Source: Syntrophorhabdus sp. PtaU1.Bin058 (GTDB lineage Bacteria > Desulfobacterota > Syntrophorhabdia > Syntrophorhabdales > Syntrophorhabdaceae). From it: a stretch of DNA of 49,647 bases. Positions 38,839 through 47,975 of this stretch are shown here, piece by piece; position 1 is the first letter of the stretch; every line of letters begins with the position of its first letter. The position numbers were made by a program, and so were the translations under genes. The stretch covers positions 1 through 49,647 of the forward strand of contig MVRS01000250.1 of NCBI GenBank assembly GCA_002067975.1, written 5' to 3'. Below the pieces are notes generated by a model. That model saw only the letters and a list, made by a program, of their open reading frames with translations, was not told where the DNA came from and searched no databases.

Positions 38839-41832
38839 CTACCTCAGCCTGTACAGCTCGTTATCTTTCCCGAAATTTATAATGTAGGGTGTTTGGGAGT
38901 GATTCAGTTTTTTCGATATGTCTATGGTGCTGTTTTTTGAGTATTCTCCGAGTTCAATAATGCTGATATACCTGTTATGGTTCGTATCTGCCCCTGCATT
39001 GTTGTTGAGGCCTTCCAGCAGCGTATAGGTGAACAGTCCGTTACCCTGATACCCGTCTATTGCATCCTGGACGGAATTTGCCGATGCGTAGATATGGAGT
39101 CCCATCTTTTTCGCAAGGACAGACATACGTGCATCATAGAGCCCGCTCACGATATTGTCTACGCCGCCGGCATGACAGGTGTCGAATATGTAGAGCTGGT
39201 TAAGCGCCCCGATCTGTTTTGAAAATTCCACGATCTCGTTTGAGCTGACGAGGCTGTTCGGACTGATATTGCCGTCGAAGTCATGGGTGACGATGAAATA
39301 CTGGTTCTGTATGAGCAGTCCGTGGGAGGCAACAAAAAAGATAAACATATCCGTTGGTTTTATCTGACGTGACAGCTCGTTGATCTTCATCAGGATATCT
39401 TTTTTTGAGGCGTTGCCGTCGGTAATGAGCAGATAATGGATATTGGAAGGTTTGTAGAGTGTAGCGGCTTGCCTTACAATCCTTGTATAAAAATCCGAGG
39501 CATCCTTTGCGGCATACCTGAGGTTTACGCCGCTGTCCTTATACTTGTCGACGCCCGTGGCAAGGATGTAGAGGTGAGGCTCTTCAGGGCTTACCCCGGA
39601 TCTGAAGCTTATCGTTTCCAGGTAGCTCTGCACTGTATTGTCCTTATTAAAGGCGGTCACGCTCACCTCGTTGTCGCCTGATATTGTGTCAATCTCCTGG
39701 CATTCTTCAAAGAGGTCGCCTTTTGACGCGCTGGCGAGGGGGATTAATGCATCTTCGAGCTTGAAGAGGTCCCGTTGTTCATCGTAGATGGCCCGGCTGT
39801 TCAGGGAAGCGATCCTTCTCGTCTCGGGGATGGCCCTTGATACCTCCCGGTAGTAGCCGTCTGATTTTATCAGCTTCCCGTTGTGGAAGAGGCGTACCTC
39901 GCCGATACCGCCGCCGCCTGTCGTGATACGGTAGCATACCCTCACCTTCTTCTGGTCGGACTCGGGCGGTATGACGGTGAACTGCGCCTTCGGAGGCGGA
40001 TTCTTGAGCGCCTCCTGTGCGGTGATACTGATCAGCCGGCTGATGTCCTCGCCACGGAACTTTGCTTGAACGATATCCGGACGGTAGAAGACGTCAAACA
40101 TGTTGTTGAGAGTTATAAAAAGCCCCTCCTTATCCTTTCCCTGGTTGAGGTGATAGCCTATGAGTCCGGTCGCGCCGGGTGACGCGTCGAAATACCCTTC
40201 AGGTATCCACATGACCCACCTGTTCTTGTCTACATGGAAAAAGAGGGCCAGGACCTCCTGCCCGTCCTGCATGCGGTACCAGCGGACCGTGCCGTCATTG
40301 AGGGCCCCGATGACATACCGGCCGTCCCGCGAGATATTCACTGCCCTCGCAATCGGGACACGGACCTGCCACTTGCGCCTTCCGTTGCGATGATAACAAC
40401 GGATATTGTTGCTTGTCGCGAGGACAAAGGTGTCCCCATCGGGGGAAATGGCGCGGCCGAAAGAAGACTCCCCGGGGCCAAGCTGCAGGGGCCTGCGGTT
40501 TATCATGGGTGAATGTGATTTATTCCAGTCGGTGATGTTCAAGCGGTCGGCGAAGGAGATAGGCGGGAATAGTTGTTCCGGGGAGGAGTTTTTTTCCGGA
40601 TCCGCAAAGTCCAGTTGCCTGCCGGTTACAGAAAATATGACCTGCGATTTCCCCTTCCTTTCCAGGCCAAGCTTTATGGTAGAACTATCACGGGAAACAA
40701 GCAGTCCATCAGGATCTCTACCTAAAAACGCCGTTTCAGGGTCTTTATACAGTGTCAACCTGTTATCTTTGTTAAAGATGCCGAAGGACGGTATATTCGT
40801 AGTGAAGAGGACGCGACTGTCGGGAAGAGGCGTTAAGGACCATTGCACCCACGCCTTTAGTCCTTTGGACCGCTCCTCTGACGGCATTTCAGACCATCCA
40901 CCCCTACCTCCATCCTCCCACTTACGGATGAAAAACGGCCCGAACTTGCCGCCCTTTGCTGCATAAAGATATTGACCGTCGAGGGACCAGCAGACGCCGG
41001 ACGCGTTCCCCGCCCCGATATCCTGGCTGAAGAGGTGGCTCAGGTCCTTGCCGGAGAGCACGTCTATCTTAGGGGAATCGCGAAAACCCACTGCGACCTT
41101 TGAGCCGTCAGGCGTGAAGGCGATCTGCGTCGGATCGTTCCCTCCGGGGGCCTCCTTCTTTTCGATAAGTTCAAAGTTGTTGTTATAGAGACGGATAAAG
41201 CCGTCGTGCGATGACGTTACGAGCCTGCCCGTTTTATCGAAGTCCACCCTTGACGCAAGCTTCTCATAATATTTGTCCTCGGCGAAAAGCGTGTAGTCGC
41301 CGGTCCTGAAGATCTTTATGCCGTGCGGCCCCAATGTGGTCGCCACAAGGAATTTCCCGTCAGGGGAGTACTTGAGGTTGTTCGGCGGGCCGGGCATGTC
41401 GCGTATCCTGTAGATAAGGCTGCCGCTTGCACGGTCAAAGATATAGATATTAAAGAGAGGGTCGCCTGCCTGTGTCCATCCACCGCACGCTACGTGGTTC
41501 CCGTCGGGCGATATGGCAACCGCCTGGATGCGGCCTTCCTGATCCTCGCCGATCGGCGGCCTCAGGACCCTGAGCGGTTGCGCATGCGGTACGCCTCTTC
41601 GCAACTCCCATACCCTGACGGTCTTGTCGGGAGAACCGGTGACGACATACCGGTATTTTGCATCGACGCTTATCTTCGCTATGGGTGCGGTATGCATCCC
41701 TGTCTCGATCACAAGGATCGGCTCTTTTACCGGCTCATTAACAGGCCCGTCGGCATAAAGGACGCGGCCGGTAAAAACGGACAGAAGGAGGAATAAAACT
41801 ATTATCAGTACCCAATGACACCATTGTCTCAT
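38839..41832 (-). CDS. Exported WD40-repeat protein with C-terminal caspase (peptidase C14) domain
   Basis: 997 residues. The N terminus (about 8-28, WVLIIVLFLLLSVFTGRVLYADG) is a signal peptide or membrane anchor. Residues 35-500 form about seven to eight WD40-like blades with repeated SPDG and xVRVW/RWYR motifs, followed by a linker conserved in such proteins (RWVMWIPEGYFDASPG) and a beta-rich domain. The caspase-like peptidase begins near 745 (YILATGVDKY) with His837 in VASHGL and Cys886 in FDTCHAGG, the standard C14 dyad. It would cleave after basic residues if it behaves like bacterial orthocaspases; target unknown. Predicted export is unusual for this group. It is divergent from the CHASE2-cyclase/FecR-like operon. 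Confidence 0.9.
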   Translation of the reverse strand: MRQWCHWVLIIVLFLLLSVFTGRVLYADGPVNEPVKEPILVIETGMHTAPIAKISVDAKYRYVVTGSPDKTVRVWELRRGVPHAQPLRVLRPPIGEDQEGRIQAVAISPDGNHVACGGWTQAGDPLFNIYIFDRASGSLIYRIRDMPGPPNNLKYSPDGKFLVATTLGPHGIKIFRTGDYTLFAEDKYYEKLASRVDFDKTGRLVTSSHDGFIRLYNNNFELIEKKEAPGGNDPTQIAFTPDGSKVAVGFRDSPKIDVLSGKDLSHLFSQDIGAGNASGVCWSLDGQYLYAAKGGKFGPFFIRKWEDGGRGGWSEMPSEERSKGLKAWVQWSLTPLPDSRVLFTTNIPSFGIFNKDNRLTLYKDPETAFLGRDPDGLLVSRDSSTIKLGLERKGKSQVIFSVTGRQLDFADPEKNSSPEQLFPPISFADRLNITDWNKSHSPMINRRPLQLGPGESSFGRAISPDGDTFVLATSNNIRCYHRNGRRKWQVRVPIARAVNISRDGRYVIGALNDGTVRWYRMQDGQEVLALFFHVDKNRWVMWIPEGYFDASPGATGLIGYHLNQGKDKEGLFITLNNMFDVFYRPDIVQAKFRGEDISRLISITAQEALKNPPPKAQFTVIPPESDQKKVRVCYRITTGGGGIGEVRLFHNGKLIKSDGYYREVSRAIPETRRIASLNSRAIYDEQRDLFKLEDALIPLASASKGDLFEECQEIDTISGDNEVSVTAFNKDNTVQSYLETISFRSGVSPEEPHLYILATGVDKYKDSGVNLRYAAKDASDFYTRIVRQAATLYKPSNIHYLLITDGNASKKDILMKINELSRQIKPTDMFIFFVASHGLLIQNQYFIVTHDFDGNISPNSLVSSNEIVEFSKQIGALNQLYIFDTCHAGGVDNIVSGLYDARMSVLAKKMGLHIYASANSVQDAIDGYQGNGLFTYTLLEGLNNNAGADTNHNRYISIIELGEYSKNSTIDISKKLNHSQTPYIINFGKDNELYRLR

Positions 41833-41991
41833 TGTGGATACCTCCTGATATAGTTATTTTATCACCGATGTAAGAAAATGACTATAAGTCTGAGAAAGAA
41901 CGATTTATGCCGCCTATACTTTGCGCATGATAATGGCCGGGGATTATGTATAATATAGAGAAGGGTGGGTTTGCGCAGGGATGAAAATAAG

Positions 41992-43902
41992 ATGATGAAT
42001 GCAGGGCATAAAGGATCGCGCTATACCATACCGGTCATTATCGGCGTTGTCGTCGTCGCCGTCCTCTGGGCAACGTACGGCCTGTGGCAGGCCATCGAGC
42101 AAAAGGCGTACGATTACCGGTTCCAGCTTACCGAGCTGTTTAATATCGGGCGTTCGCAGACAAGCGGCAACGTCGTTGTCGTCAGCATTGACGAGAGATC
42201 CGTCATCCAGGCAAAACCGATCATCTTTCTCTATCCGGACATCGGAAGATTCATTATGAAGATGGAAGAATACCGGGCTGCGCTTATTGCCGTTGACGTG
42301 ATCCCTGTCCACAGGCAGGCGGAGAAATTAAGAGGCGGAGTGGAATCGCTTACGGACAATCCAACGGACAGGAGATATGGCAATGTCATAGGCGAGATCG
42401 GCGAGAAGCTCGACAATGCATTGCTGGAGCCTCTTGTAACCGTTTCGCAGGGAACGCCCATTGTACAGGCCTACCATGGAGGGCTTGTGCCGTTCTATTA
42501 CGGCGCGGCGCCGTTTATGAAGAGATTCTACCCGGCCGACATTATCCTCACGGACGGCATGAAGGGGACAGGGGACGGCGTTATACGGAAACAGGACCTT
42601 AAGACAGACGGCAAGGATACCTTTGCCTATGCCGTCTACACCCTCCTCACGGGCAGGACCTATAAAGGGACCTCCGTGCGGCCCAACTACTCCCTCGCAA
42701 AGCGTATACCTTTTTACTGTTTTGATGATGTGATGAGCGGCAGGACAGCGGGTGATATATTCCGGGGGAAGGCCGTCATACTGGGGTATCTCACAGGGTA
42801 TGAAGACGTCCACTTTACCCCGGTCCGTGGAAAGATCGCCTATACCTGTTCCCTTCATGATGGGCAGGGGGCTGCCTACGGGAAAGACAACCGTATGCCC
42901 GGTCAGCTTATACACGCCGTTATTGTCGAGACGCTCCTTACGGGCACATCACTCAGCGACCTCCCGTTCGCGGCAAATATGATGATCCTCCTTGTCCTTG
43001 TCGGCGTTACCCTGGTCATATCGATGACGATGAGACCTGTTTATTCCCTCGCGGCGGTCCTCGGCATAGCCCTTCTTTTTCTTGCCGGCAACCTGTTGGC
43101 ATTCTCGCGAGGGTATGTGGTCAATATTTTCCCCCAGTTGCCGGCGCCCTTTATCACCCTTATGCTCATCTACCCATACAGGTATGTCGCTGAGGAACGG
43201 ACAAGGAAGAGGCTCTACAAGGTCTTCAGCTACTACATCGACCGCGAGGTCCTCGATTCGCTTTTGGAAAGAGATATTGAAGGCCTCTTCAGGGGCGAGA
43301 GTAAGGACATCTGTATCATGTTCCTCGACATCCGTGATTTCACGAGGCTCTCAAGACGTGAGAAGGCGGAGGATATCGTGCAATTCCTTAACCTTTATTT
43401 CGGGGCCATAACGGGGATCATACAGAGACACAACGGTTTCGTAAACAAGTTCATCGGTGACGGTATCCTCGCGTTCTTTGCCATAAAAGAGGACGCCATT
43501 GTGAATGCCATAGAGGCCTCGCAGGATATCATAGGCGAAACGGAGCGCATGAAGGGCGAGAAGGCATTCGAAAGGTTTATCGGTGACTGGGTGGTGAACA
43601 TCGGCATCGGCATCCATTACGGTACGGTGATCGTGGGGAATGTGGGCTCTGAGAAGAAGATGGACTTCACGATCGTCGGGGAGCATGTTAATATTGCCTC
43701 AAGGATCGAAGGGCTCACAAAGCAGGCTAATGCGAACCTTCTCGTAAGCGATGAGGCATATACGCTCGTTAAAGACCGGTTCAATTTTATCTATCTCGGC
43801 GATTACGAAGTAAAAGGAGTAGACCGGCCGCTGCCGATCTATACGGTTGCAGGAGGTCAGCAGGATAACCGCTCCATGGAGAATGAAAGGAGGTCATCAT
43901 GA
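41992..43902 (+). CDS. CHASE2-domain class III adenylate cyclase
   Basis: 636 residues from the ATG at 41992, with GGGA ten bases ahead and a TATAAT at 41949-41954 that would start transcription about 30 bases upstream (a GTG at 41965 is the alternative). One N-terminal helix (about 12-34), a periplasmic CHASE2 sensor (to about 315) with VVVVSIDERS, and three helices (about 320-400) precede the cyclase domain (about 440-625). Metal ligands are Asp446 (FLDIRDFT) and Asp490 (KFIGDG). The Lys of NKFIGDG and Asp of KKMDFTIVG favour ATP over GTP, and VNIASRIE provides the transition-state Asn and Arg. It should make cAMP in response to a periplasmic signal. It overlaps the next gene by ATGA. Confidence 0.92.
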   Translation: MMNAGHKGSRYTIPVIIGVVVVAVLWATYGLWQAIEQKAYDYRFQLTELFNIGRSQTSGNVVVVSIDERSVIQAKPIIFLYPDIGRFIMKMEEYRAALIAVDVIPVHRQAEKLRGGVESLTDNPTDRRYGNVIGEIGEKLDNALLEPLVTVSQGTPIVQAYHGGLVPFYYGAAPFMKRFYPADIILTDGMKGTGDGVIRKQDLKTDGKDTFAYAVYTLLTGRTYKGTSVRPNYSLAKRIPFYCFDDVMSGRTAGDIFRGKAVILGYLTGYEDVHFTPVRGKIAYTCSLHDGQGAAYGKDNRMPGQLIHAVIVETLLTGTSLSDLPFAANMMILLVLVGVTLVISMTMRPVYSLAAVLGIALLFLAGNLLAFSRGYVVNIFPQLPAPFITLMLIYPYRYVAEERTRKRLYKVFSYYIDREVLDSLLERDIEGLFRGESKDICIMFLDIRDFTRLSRREKAEDIVQFLNLYFGAITGIIQRHNGFVNKFIGDGILAFFAIKEDAIVNAIEASQDIIGETERMKGEKAFERFIGDWVVNIGIGIHYGTVIVGNVGSEKKMDFTIVGEHVNIASRIEGLTKQANANLLVSDEAYTLVKDRFNFIYLGDYEVKGVDRPLPIYTVAGGQQDNRSMENERRSS

Positions 43903-44753
43903 CAAAGGGGATTACCGGTATGATGTTCCTTGTTGTTGCCTTACTGGGTTTTGCCGGCATGAACGTGAATGCTGCCGAAAGATACGGTCTTGTCTTTGAC
44001 GTTCAGGGGAATGTGGAGGTGCAGGGCGCTGACGGTAAGGTAACGAAGCTGAAAAAGACCGAACACGTGCTCTTCCCGGTGAATGAAGGAGACAGGGTGA
44101 AGGTCATCCAGGGGAAAGTCGTTATCGTGTCGTTAAAAGAGAACAAAGGCTATGAGCTTGCATCGAACTCGGAGGGCATTGTCAAAAACAGGAAGCTCGT
44201 TGCGGTCAAGGGTTCCGTAAAAGAGATCCAGGGCCTTAACCCTCCCGGAAAGGGGGTAAGCGGTTCCATCGGCGGGATTGTCCTGAGAAGCATAAGACCC
44301 TGCATCAAGACGGTCTCCCCTGTCAATACCAATATCTTCGATGTAACGCCGGAGCTTGTCTGGAACAATACCTGCCGGGGCGATAAAAAGGTAACTGTCA
44401 AGATCATGTCCGGCGAGCAGATGATCTTTCACGCCGAGAGCGCAGAGAATGCATTAAAAATACCACCGGGTGTACTCCAGTATGGAAAAGAATACCGGTG
44501 GATCATTGACGGTGGAAAAAACCGCAACATCTCCGGAGGCGGTTTCACGATCGTCAGTGAAGATGAGGCAAAGGAGATTGCACAAAGGATTGCCTTTTAC
44601 CGGGAACGGGGCGATGACCTTTCATATAGACTTTCTTATATCTTCTACCTCCTCGACAGGAACCTGAACGAGACGGCAAAAGCCGAGATACAGAAGCTGA
44701 AAAGGGATTATCCTGAAAATACGTATATCAGGGAAACCATAAAGACCGACTAG
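43899..44753 (+). CDS. Exported FecR-like domain protein of the cyclase operon
   Basis: 284 residues with a signal peptide (about 1-26, GMMFLVVALLGFAGMNVNAA). The region 28-115 looks like a FecR-type beta domain (FDVQGNVEVQ, LFPVNEGDRVKVIQGKVVIVSL, YELASNSEGIV). A second beta domain of about 140-220 resembles an Ig/fibronectin-like module (SPVNTNIFDVTPELVWNN, YRWIIDGG), and the last 60 residues are helical. I do not recognise an established family for the whole. The ATGA overlap with the cyclase means they are co-produced; it may bind the CHASE2 domain or its ligand in the periplasm. Role is inferred from context only. Confidence 0.7.
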   Translation: MTKGITGMMFLVVALLGFAGMNVNAAERYGLVFDVQGNVEVQGADGKVTKLKKTEHVLFPVNEGDRVKVIQGKVVIVSLKENKGYELASNSEGIVKNRKLVAVKGSVKEIQGLNPPGKGVSGSIGGIVLRSIRPCIKTVSPVNTNIFDVTPELVWNNTCRGDKKVTVKIMSGEQMIFHAESAENALKIPPGVLQYGKEYRWIIDGGKNRNISGGGFTIVSEDEAKEIAQRIAFYRERGDDLSYRLSYIFYLLDRNLNETAKAEIQKLKRDYPENTYIRETIKTD

Positions 44754-44760
44754 TAAACAT

Positions 44761-44821
44761 CCGTAAGTCGTCAGGCGTGAGGCGACAAACCCCTTACGAC
44801 TTACGATTCACGCCTTACGGG
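44761..44821. repeat. Inverted heptad-array pair, CGTAAGK family
   Basis: Left arm CCGTAAG, TCGTCAG, GCGTGAG, GCG; core ACAAACCCC; right arm TTACGAC, TTACGAT, TCACGCC, TTACGGG. Between converging FecR-like and rubrerythrin-like genes, with only a few bases to the stop codon on the left. Confidence 0.88.
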
Positions 44822-44842
44822 TTTGTCGCTCTATGCTGGTTT

Positions 44843-45367
44843 TTACGCCCCGTCCAGGGTGTGGTGCTCGGTCTTGATGAACCACGATGTGGGATCGGTG
44901 AGATATTCTTCGGCGTCCCTCAGGGACAGGTAGTGTTCGTGCTCGATCATGGCGAGGAGGTCAAAGAACTCCTTCTCGCGCGGATTCGAAGAGGCGTCCC
45001 TCAGTTCCGAATATAATCTGACGCCCTTTTCTTCAAAATCGACAGCGGTCTTGATCGCCTCGATGTCATCGGCGTCACCCTTCGCTGTTTTTTCAACCTT
45101 CTTGACCATGTTGACAAGGATATCCCTGACGTTGGTATTGCTTACCTTCAGGGGTACCGAGTCGGGCCACTTATCCTTTGCCTTCCATTTGGCGTGGAGT
45201 TCTTTCAGGCGGTTGTAATGCTCCAGCTCGTCCTCGGCTATCCTCTCGAACATCGCCTTTCCCACAGGGTTCGTTGTCCTGTCGGCGTTCTTGAGATAGA
45301 ATTCCCGCTCCCGCATCTCGTTATTAAGCGCTACTTCCAATGCGTTAAGACGTTCCTTGTCGTCCAT
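44843..45367 (-). CDS. Rubrerythrin-like ferritin-fold diiron protein
   Basis: 174 residues. A four-helix bundle of the ferritin-like superfamily: helix with Glu17-Glu21, EDELEH (Glu47, His50), a second pair near DFEEKG (Glu112/113) and EHEHYLSL (Glu142, His145). This is a complete set of diiron ligands. There is no C-terminal rubredoxin domain, so it is an erythrin-only or short-form protein. Family members reduce peroxide in anaerobes; electron donor here could be a separate rubredoxin or the nearby ferredoxin, but that is speculation. It has an AAAGGAGA ribosome site and is alone on its strand before the DUF2284 gene. Confidence 0.88.
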   Translation of the reverse strand: MDDKERLNALEVALNNEMREREFYLKNADRTTNPVGKAMFERIAEDELEHYNRLKELHAKWKAKDKWPDSVPLKVSNTNVRDILVNMVKKVEKTAKGDADDIEAIKTAVDFEEKGVRLYSELRDASSNPREKEFFDLLAMIEHEHYLSLRDAEEYLTDPTSWFIKTEHHTLDGA

Positions 45368-45409
45368 GGTTTTCTCCTTTGAATAAATATTTTATTATTT
45401 TTTCCACTT

Positions 45410-45931
45410 TCATTCGATCAATACGATCCCGTAGATGTCCCGTTCTTCACGGTGTGTGCGTACAACGTGGATGGGCAGACCATGTGCCCGCGCCGTCTTA
45501 AAGACGTCGATCCCGCATGCCTCCATTGCCGGTCTTGCCCTCTCAGGGTTTCTGCAGCGCCCGCTCGTATCGCATGTCCTGCACAGCGTACAGGGGCCGC
45601 TTCCCAGGCCGAGCGCTTTATGATAGCCGTCGAGGAAGACGGCGGTTTCAAGGTCTACAATGGTGCCGTTGAATTTATTGACGACTCCGTAATCCTTTTT
45701 CCAGTGCACGTGGCAGAGCAAGGCGTGTTTGTATGAATCGAGGACGGCCCGTGTTTCCTGATAATCCGGTGTATGGGGTGGACAGCAGAGCCGCTTCCCA
45801 TACCCCGCGCAGCCGAACCGGCACTTCATCCTCACCCAGGGGGCGGTAAAGATCTTTGCGGTTTCAACGATCAGGGCATCGTCTATGCCCTTTTCCAGGG
45901 CCAGGGTAATATAGGGATCATATTTTTTCAT
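45410..45931 (-). CDS. DUF2284 metal-binding protein
   Basis: 173 residues matching the DUF2284 (predicted metal-binding) family. Cys-rich clusters: CRFGCAGYGKRLCCPPHTP (near 38-56) and CTLCRTCDTSGRCRNPERARPAMEACGIDV (near 115-144) contain most of its Cys residues and could hold a Fe-S cluster or zinc. Family function is unestablished; it is common in anaerobes and methanogens. No signal peptide. It is in the same orientation as the rubrerythrin-like gene, 42 bp upstream of it, so both may be in one oxidative-stress or redox unit; this is guesswork from proximity. Confidence 0.85.
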   Translation of the reverse strand: MKKYDPYITLALEKGIDDALIVETAKIFTAPWVRMKCRFGCAGYGKRLCCPPHTPDYQETRAVLDSYKHALLCHVHWKKDYGVVNKFNGTIVDLETAVFLDGYHKALGLGSGPCTLCRTCDTSGRCRNPERARPAMEACGIDVFKTARAHGLPIHVVRTHREERDIYGIVLIE

Positions 45932-46044
45932 AATAGTATAAATATAGGTTGTAACTCGTGATTAATCAAGCGCCTAAAGTAACAAAATATGTGCACCCTA
46001 TATTCCCCCTTGAAGTAAACCCGTATTTTCCATACAATAGAGAC

Positions 46045-47772
46045 ATGACAAAGAAGATGAAACGGGACCCTTCGAGCGCGCGGCTGGGAGAGATACTCCT
46101 GAAGGAAAAATTCATTAAGCAGGAGCAGCTTGATAAGGCGATCGAGATCCAGGAGGCCAACGGAGGACACCTCGGCGAGATCCTCGTCAACCGCGGGATG
46201 GTGCGTGAAGAGGACGTCGCCGTTGCATTGTCGCAGCAGTTCAACATACCTTTTGTCTCCTCAAGGGCAGGCACTTTACGGCCTGAAGACGGTCAGGACC
46301 TGGAGATGCTCATCTCCAAGCAGGTTGCCGTGAGGAATACCGTTCTGCCGGTTTCACGGGACAAAAACATCCTTACCTGCGCGATGTTTGATCCCCAGGA
46401 TTTTATGCTTATCGATGAGCTCCGCAAGATCACCCGCTGCGAGATCAGTCCTGTTGTTGCCACCCGTTCCGATATCCTGAAGGAGATAGAAGAGTTTTAC
46501 GGTACCATCGATCTGGCAAAGGGAGGCGGGCCCAAGCTATACGGTATAGACAGGCTGAGACAGACGAGCCCTGAATCGGATGATGATTCCTTAAGCCTTG
46601 ACAGCATCATAGCACGCGCCAAGGCAGCACCCGTCGTGAAGCTCGTTGACCTCATGCTCTGGCAGGCGATTGACCAGCGTGCATCCGACATCCATATCGA
46701 ACCCTTTGAGGGCAGGATCTCACTGAGATACAGGATTGACGGCAAGCTCTATGATATCCCGCCGCCGCCGCGCCACCTCTACCTGCCGATCGTTTCGAGG
46801 ATCAAGATCTTATCAAAACTTGATATCTCTGAGAAGCGACTGCCGCAGGACGGCACCTTCATGGTCAAACTCGGGGACAGGACGATCGACCTGAGGATAT
46901 CTATCATCCCCACGATCTACGGCGAAAAGGTCGTTCTGAGGATACTCGACAGGAGCGGCGTCGTCTTTGACCTCGACATGATGGGTTTTGAGCCAGACGA
47001 CCTTGCGGCGCTGCAGAAGGCGATCAACAGTCCCCATGGCCTTGTCTTTATCACCGGTCCCACGGGGAGCGGGAAATCCACAACACTCTATGCGATACTC
47101 CAGGAGATAAAGTCATCGACAAAGAACATCATTACCGTAGAAGACCCCGTAGAATACAGGCTGGACAGCATCAACCAGGTACAGGTAAAACCCGAGATCG
47201 GTCTTACGTTTGCTGCGGCGCTGAGAAGTTTTCTGAGACAGGACCCCGACATCATGCTTGTCGGCGAGGTAAGGGACCTTGAGACTGCCGAGATATGCAT
47301 CCGTTCAGCGCTGACAGGACACCTCGTCCTCTCCACGCTCCATACGAACGACGCCCCGTCGGCGGTGACGCGGCTCATTGATATCGGGGTAGAGCCCTAT
47401 CTCCTGGCGCCTACGGTCCTTATCGTCATCGGTCAGAGGCTGGTCCGCAGGCTTTGCCCGGAATGTAAAGAGGCATATACGCCTACCGTGAAGGAGCTCG
47501 GGAGCGCACAATTACAGACTGAGGTGGTATACAGGGCGAAAGGTTGTCCGGCCTGCGGCAATACGGGATATAGGGGAAGGACGCTCATCGCAGAGGTAAT
47601 GCCCATCTCTGAAGATATTAAGGTAATGATCTCCCGCGGCGCATCCTACCAGGAGATACGGAACACGGCAAAGGAACTGGGGATGTCGACGCTCTACGAA
47701 TCGGGTCTGAGGAAGGTGGAGCGGGGGATCACGAGCCTGGAAGAGGTATTCAGCGTTACGCTGGGAATATAG
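46045..47772 (+). CDS. Type II secretion/type IV pilus assembly ATPase (GspE/PilB family)
   Basis: 575 residues from the ATG at 46045 (a frame-open start at 45958 would add 29 uncharacteristic residues). The N-terminal MshEN domain (about 12-165) has the ARLGEILLKE and HLGEILVNRGMV repeats that in relatives bind c-di-GMP. The ATPase domain begins near 215; Walker A is GPTGSGKST (338-346), Asp box and LVGEVRDLETAE Walker B follow, then the His box SALTGHLVLSTLHTND. Zinc tetracysteine: CPEC (Cys471, 474) and CPAC (Cys501, 504). It powers pilin polymerisation or secretion; no other pilus or Gsp gene adjoins, so PilB versus GspE is unresolved. Confidence 0.92.
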   Translation: MTKKMKRDPSSARLGEILLKEKFIKQEQLDKAIEIQEANGGHLGEILVNRGMVREEDVAVALSQQFNIPFVSSRAGTLRPEDGQDLEMLISKQVAVRNTVLPVSRDKNILTCAMFDPQDFMLIDELRKITRCEISPVVATRSDILKEIEEFYGTIDLAKGGGPKLYGIDRLRQTSPESDDDSLSLDSIIARAKAAPVVKLVDLMLWQAIDQRASDIHIEPFEGRISLRYRIDGKLYDIPPPPRHLYLPIVSRIKILSKLDISEKRLPQDGTFMVKLGDRTIDLRISIIPTIYGEKVVLRILDRSGVVFDLDMMGFEPDDLAALQKAINSPHGLVFITGPTGSGKSTTLYAILQEIKSSTKNIITVEDPVEYRLDSINQVQVKPEIGLTFAAALRSFLRQDPDIMLVGEVRDLETAEICIRSALTGHLVLSTLHTNDAPSAVTRLIDIGVEPYLLAPTVLIVIGQRLVRRLCPECKEAYTPTVKELGSAQLQTEVVYRAKGCPACGNTGYRGRTLIAEVMPISEDIKVMISRGASYQEIRNTAKELGMSTLYESGLRKVERGITSLEEVFSVTLGI

Positions 47773-47800
47773 AAGTGAAAAGTGAAACGTGAAAGGTGAA
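47773..47800. repeat. Heptad array, AGTGAAA family
   Basis: Units AAGTGAA, AAGTGAA, ACGTGAA, AGGTGAA start directly after the ATPase stop codon. First of seven arrays in the 705-bp repeat island 47773-48477, which otherwise holds only tRNA-Ser and the 83-bp palindrome. Confidence 0.75.
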
Positions 47801-47814
47801 AAGAAAACCCATTC

Positions 47815-47877
47815 CTTGTTCCTCGTATCTTGCTTCTCGATGTACCTGACCAGCATCGAGTATCCAGTATCCAGCGA
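47815..47877. repeat. Heptad arrays, CTTGTTC/CTCGTAT and CCAGTAT families
   Basis: CTTGTTC, CTCGTAT, CTTGCTT, CTCGATG, then after a few bases CCAGCAT, CGAGTAT, CCAGTAT, CCAGCGA. The second part is the reverse complement of the family at 228-255. Confidence 0.7.
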
Positions 47878-47913
47878 CAAATAGCGCGTTTTCACGCCTC
47901 ATGGTTTCCCGGG

Positions 47914-47948
47914 TATTTCGATATACGATATACGAACTGCGATATACG
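47914..47948. repeat. Heptad array, ATATACG family
   Basis: TATTTCG, ATATACG, ATATACG, AACTGCG, ATATACG with a 7-bp period; reverse complement of the TCGTATA array at 21184. It ends 28 bp before tRNA-Ser. Confidence 0.75.
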
Positions 47949-47975
47949 GTTTGTCATGACTGTATTACAGATGTA

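Noticed and set aside
38839-44753. Caspase locus as an anti-phage defence system
   Set aside because: The caspase is predicted to be exported, there is no recognised phage sensor or toxic effector, and the neighbours are signalling genes; defence cannot be supported from sequence.
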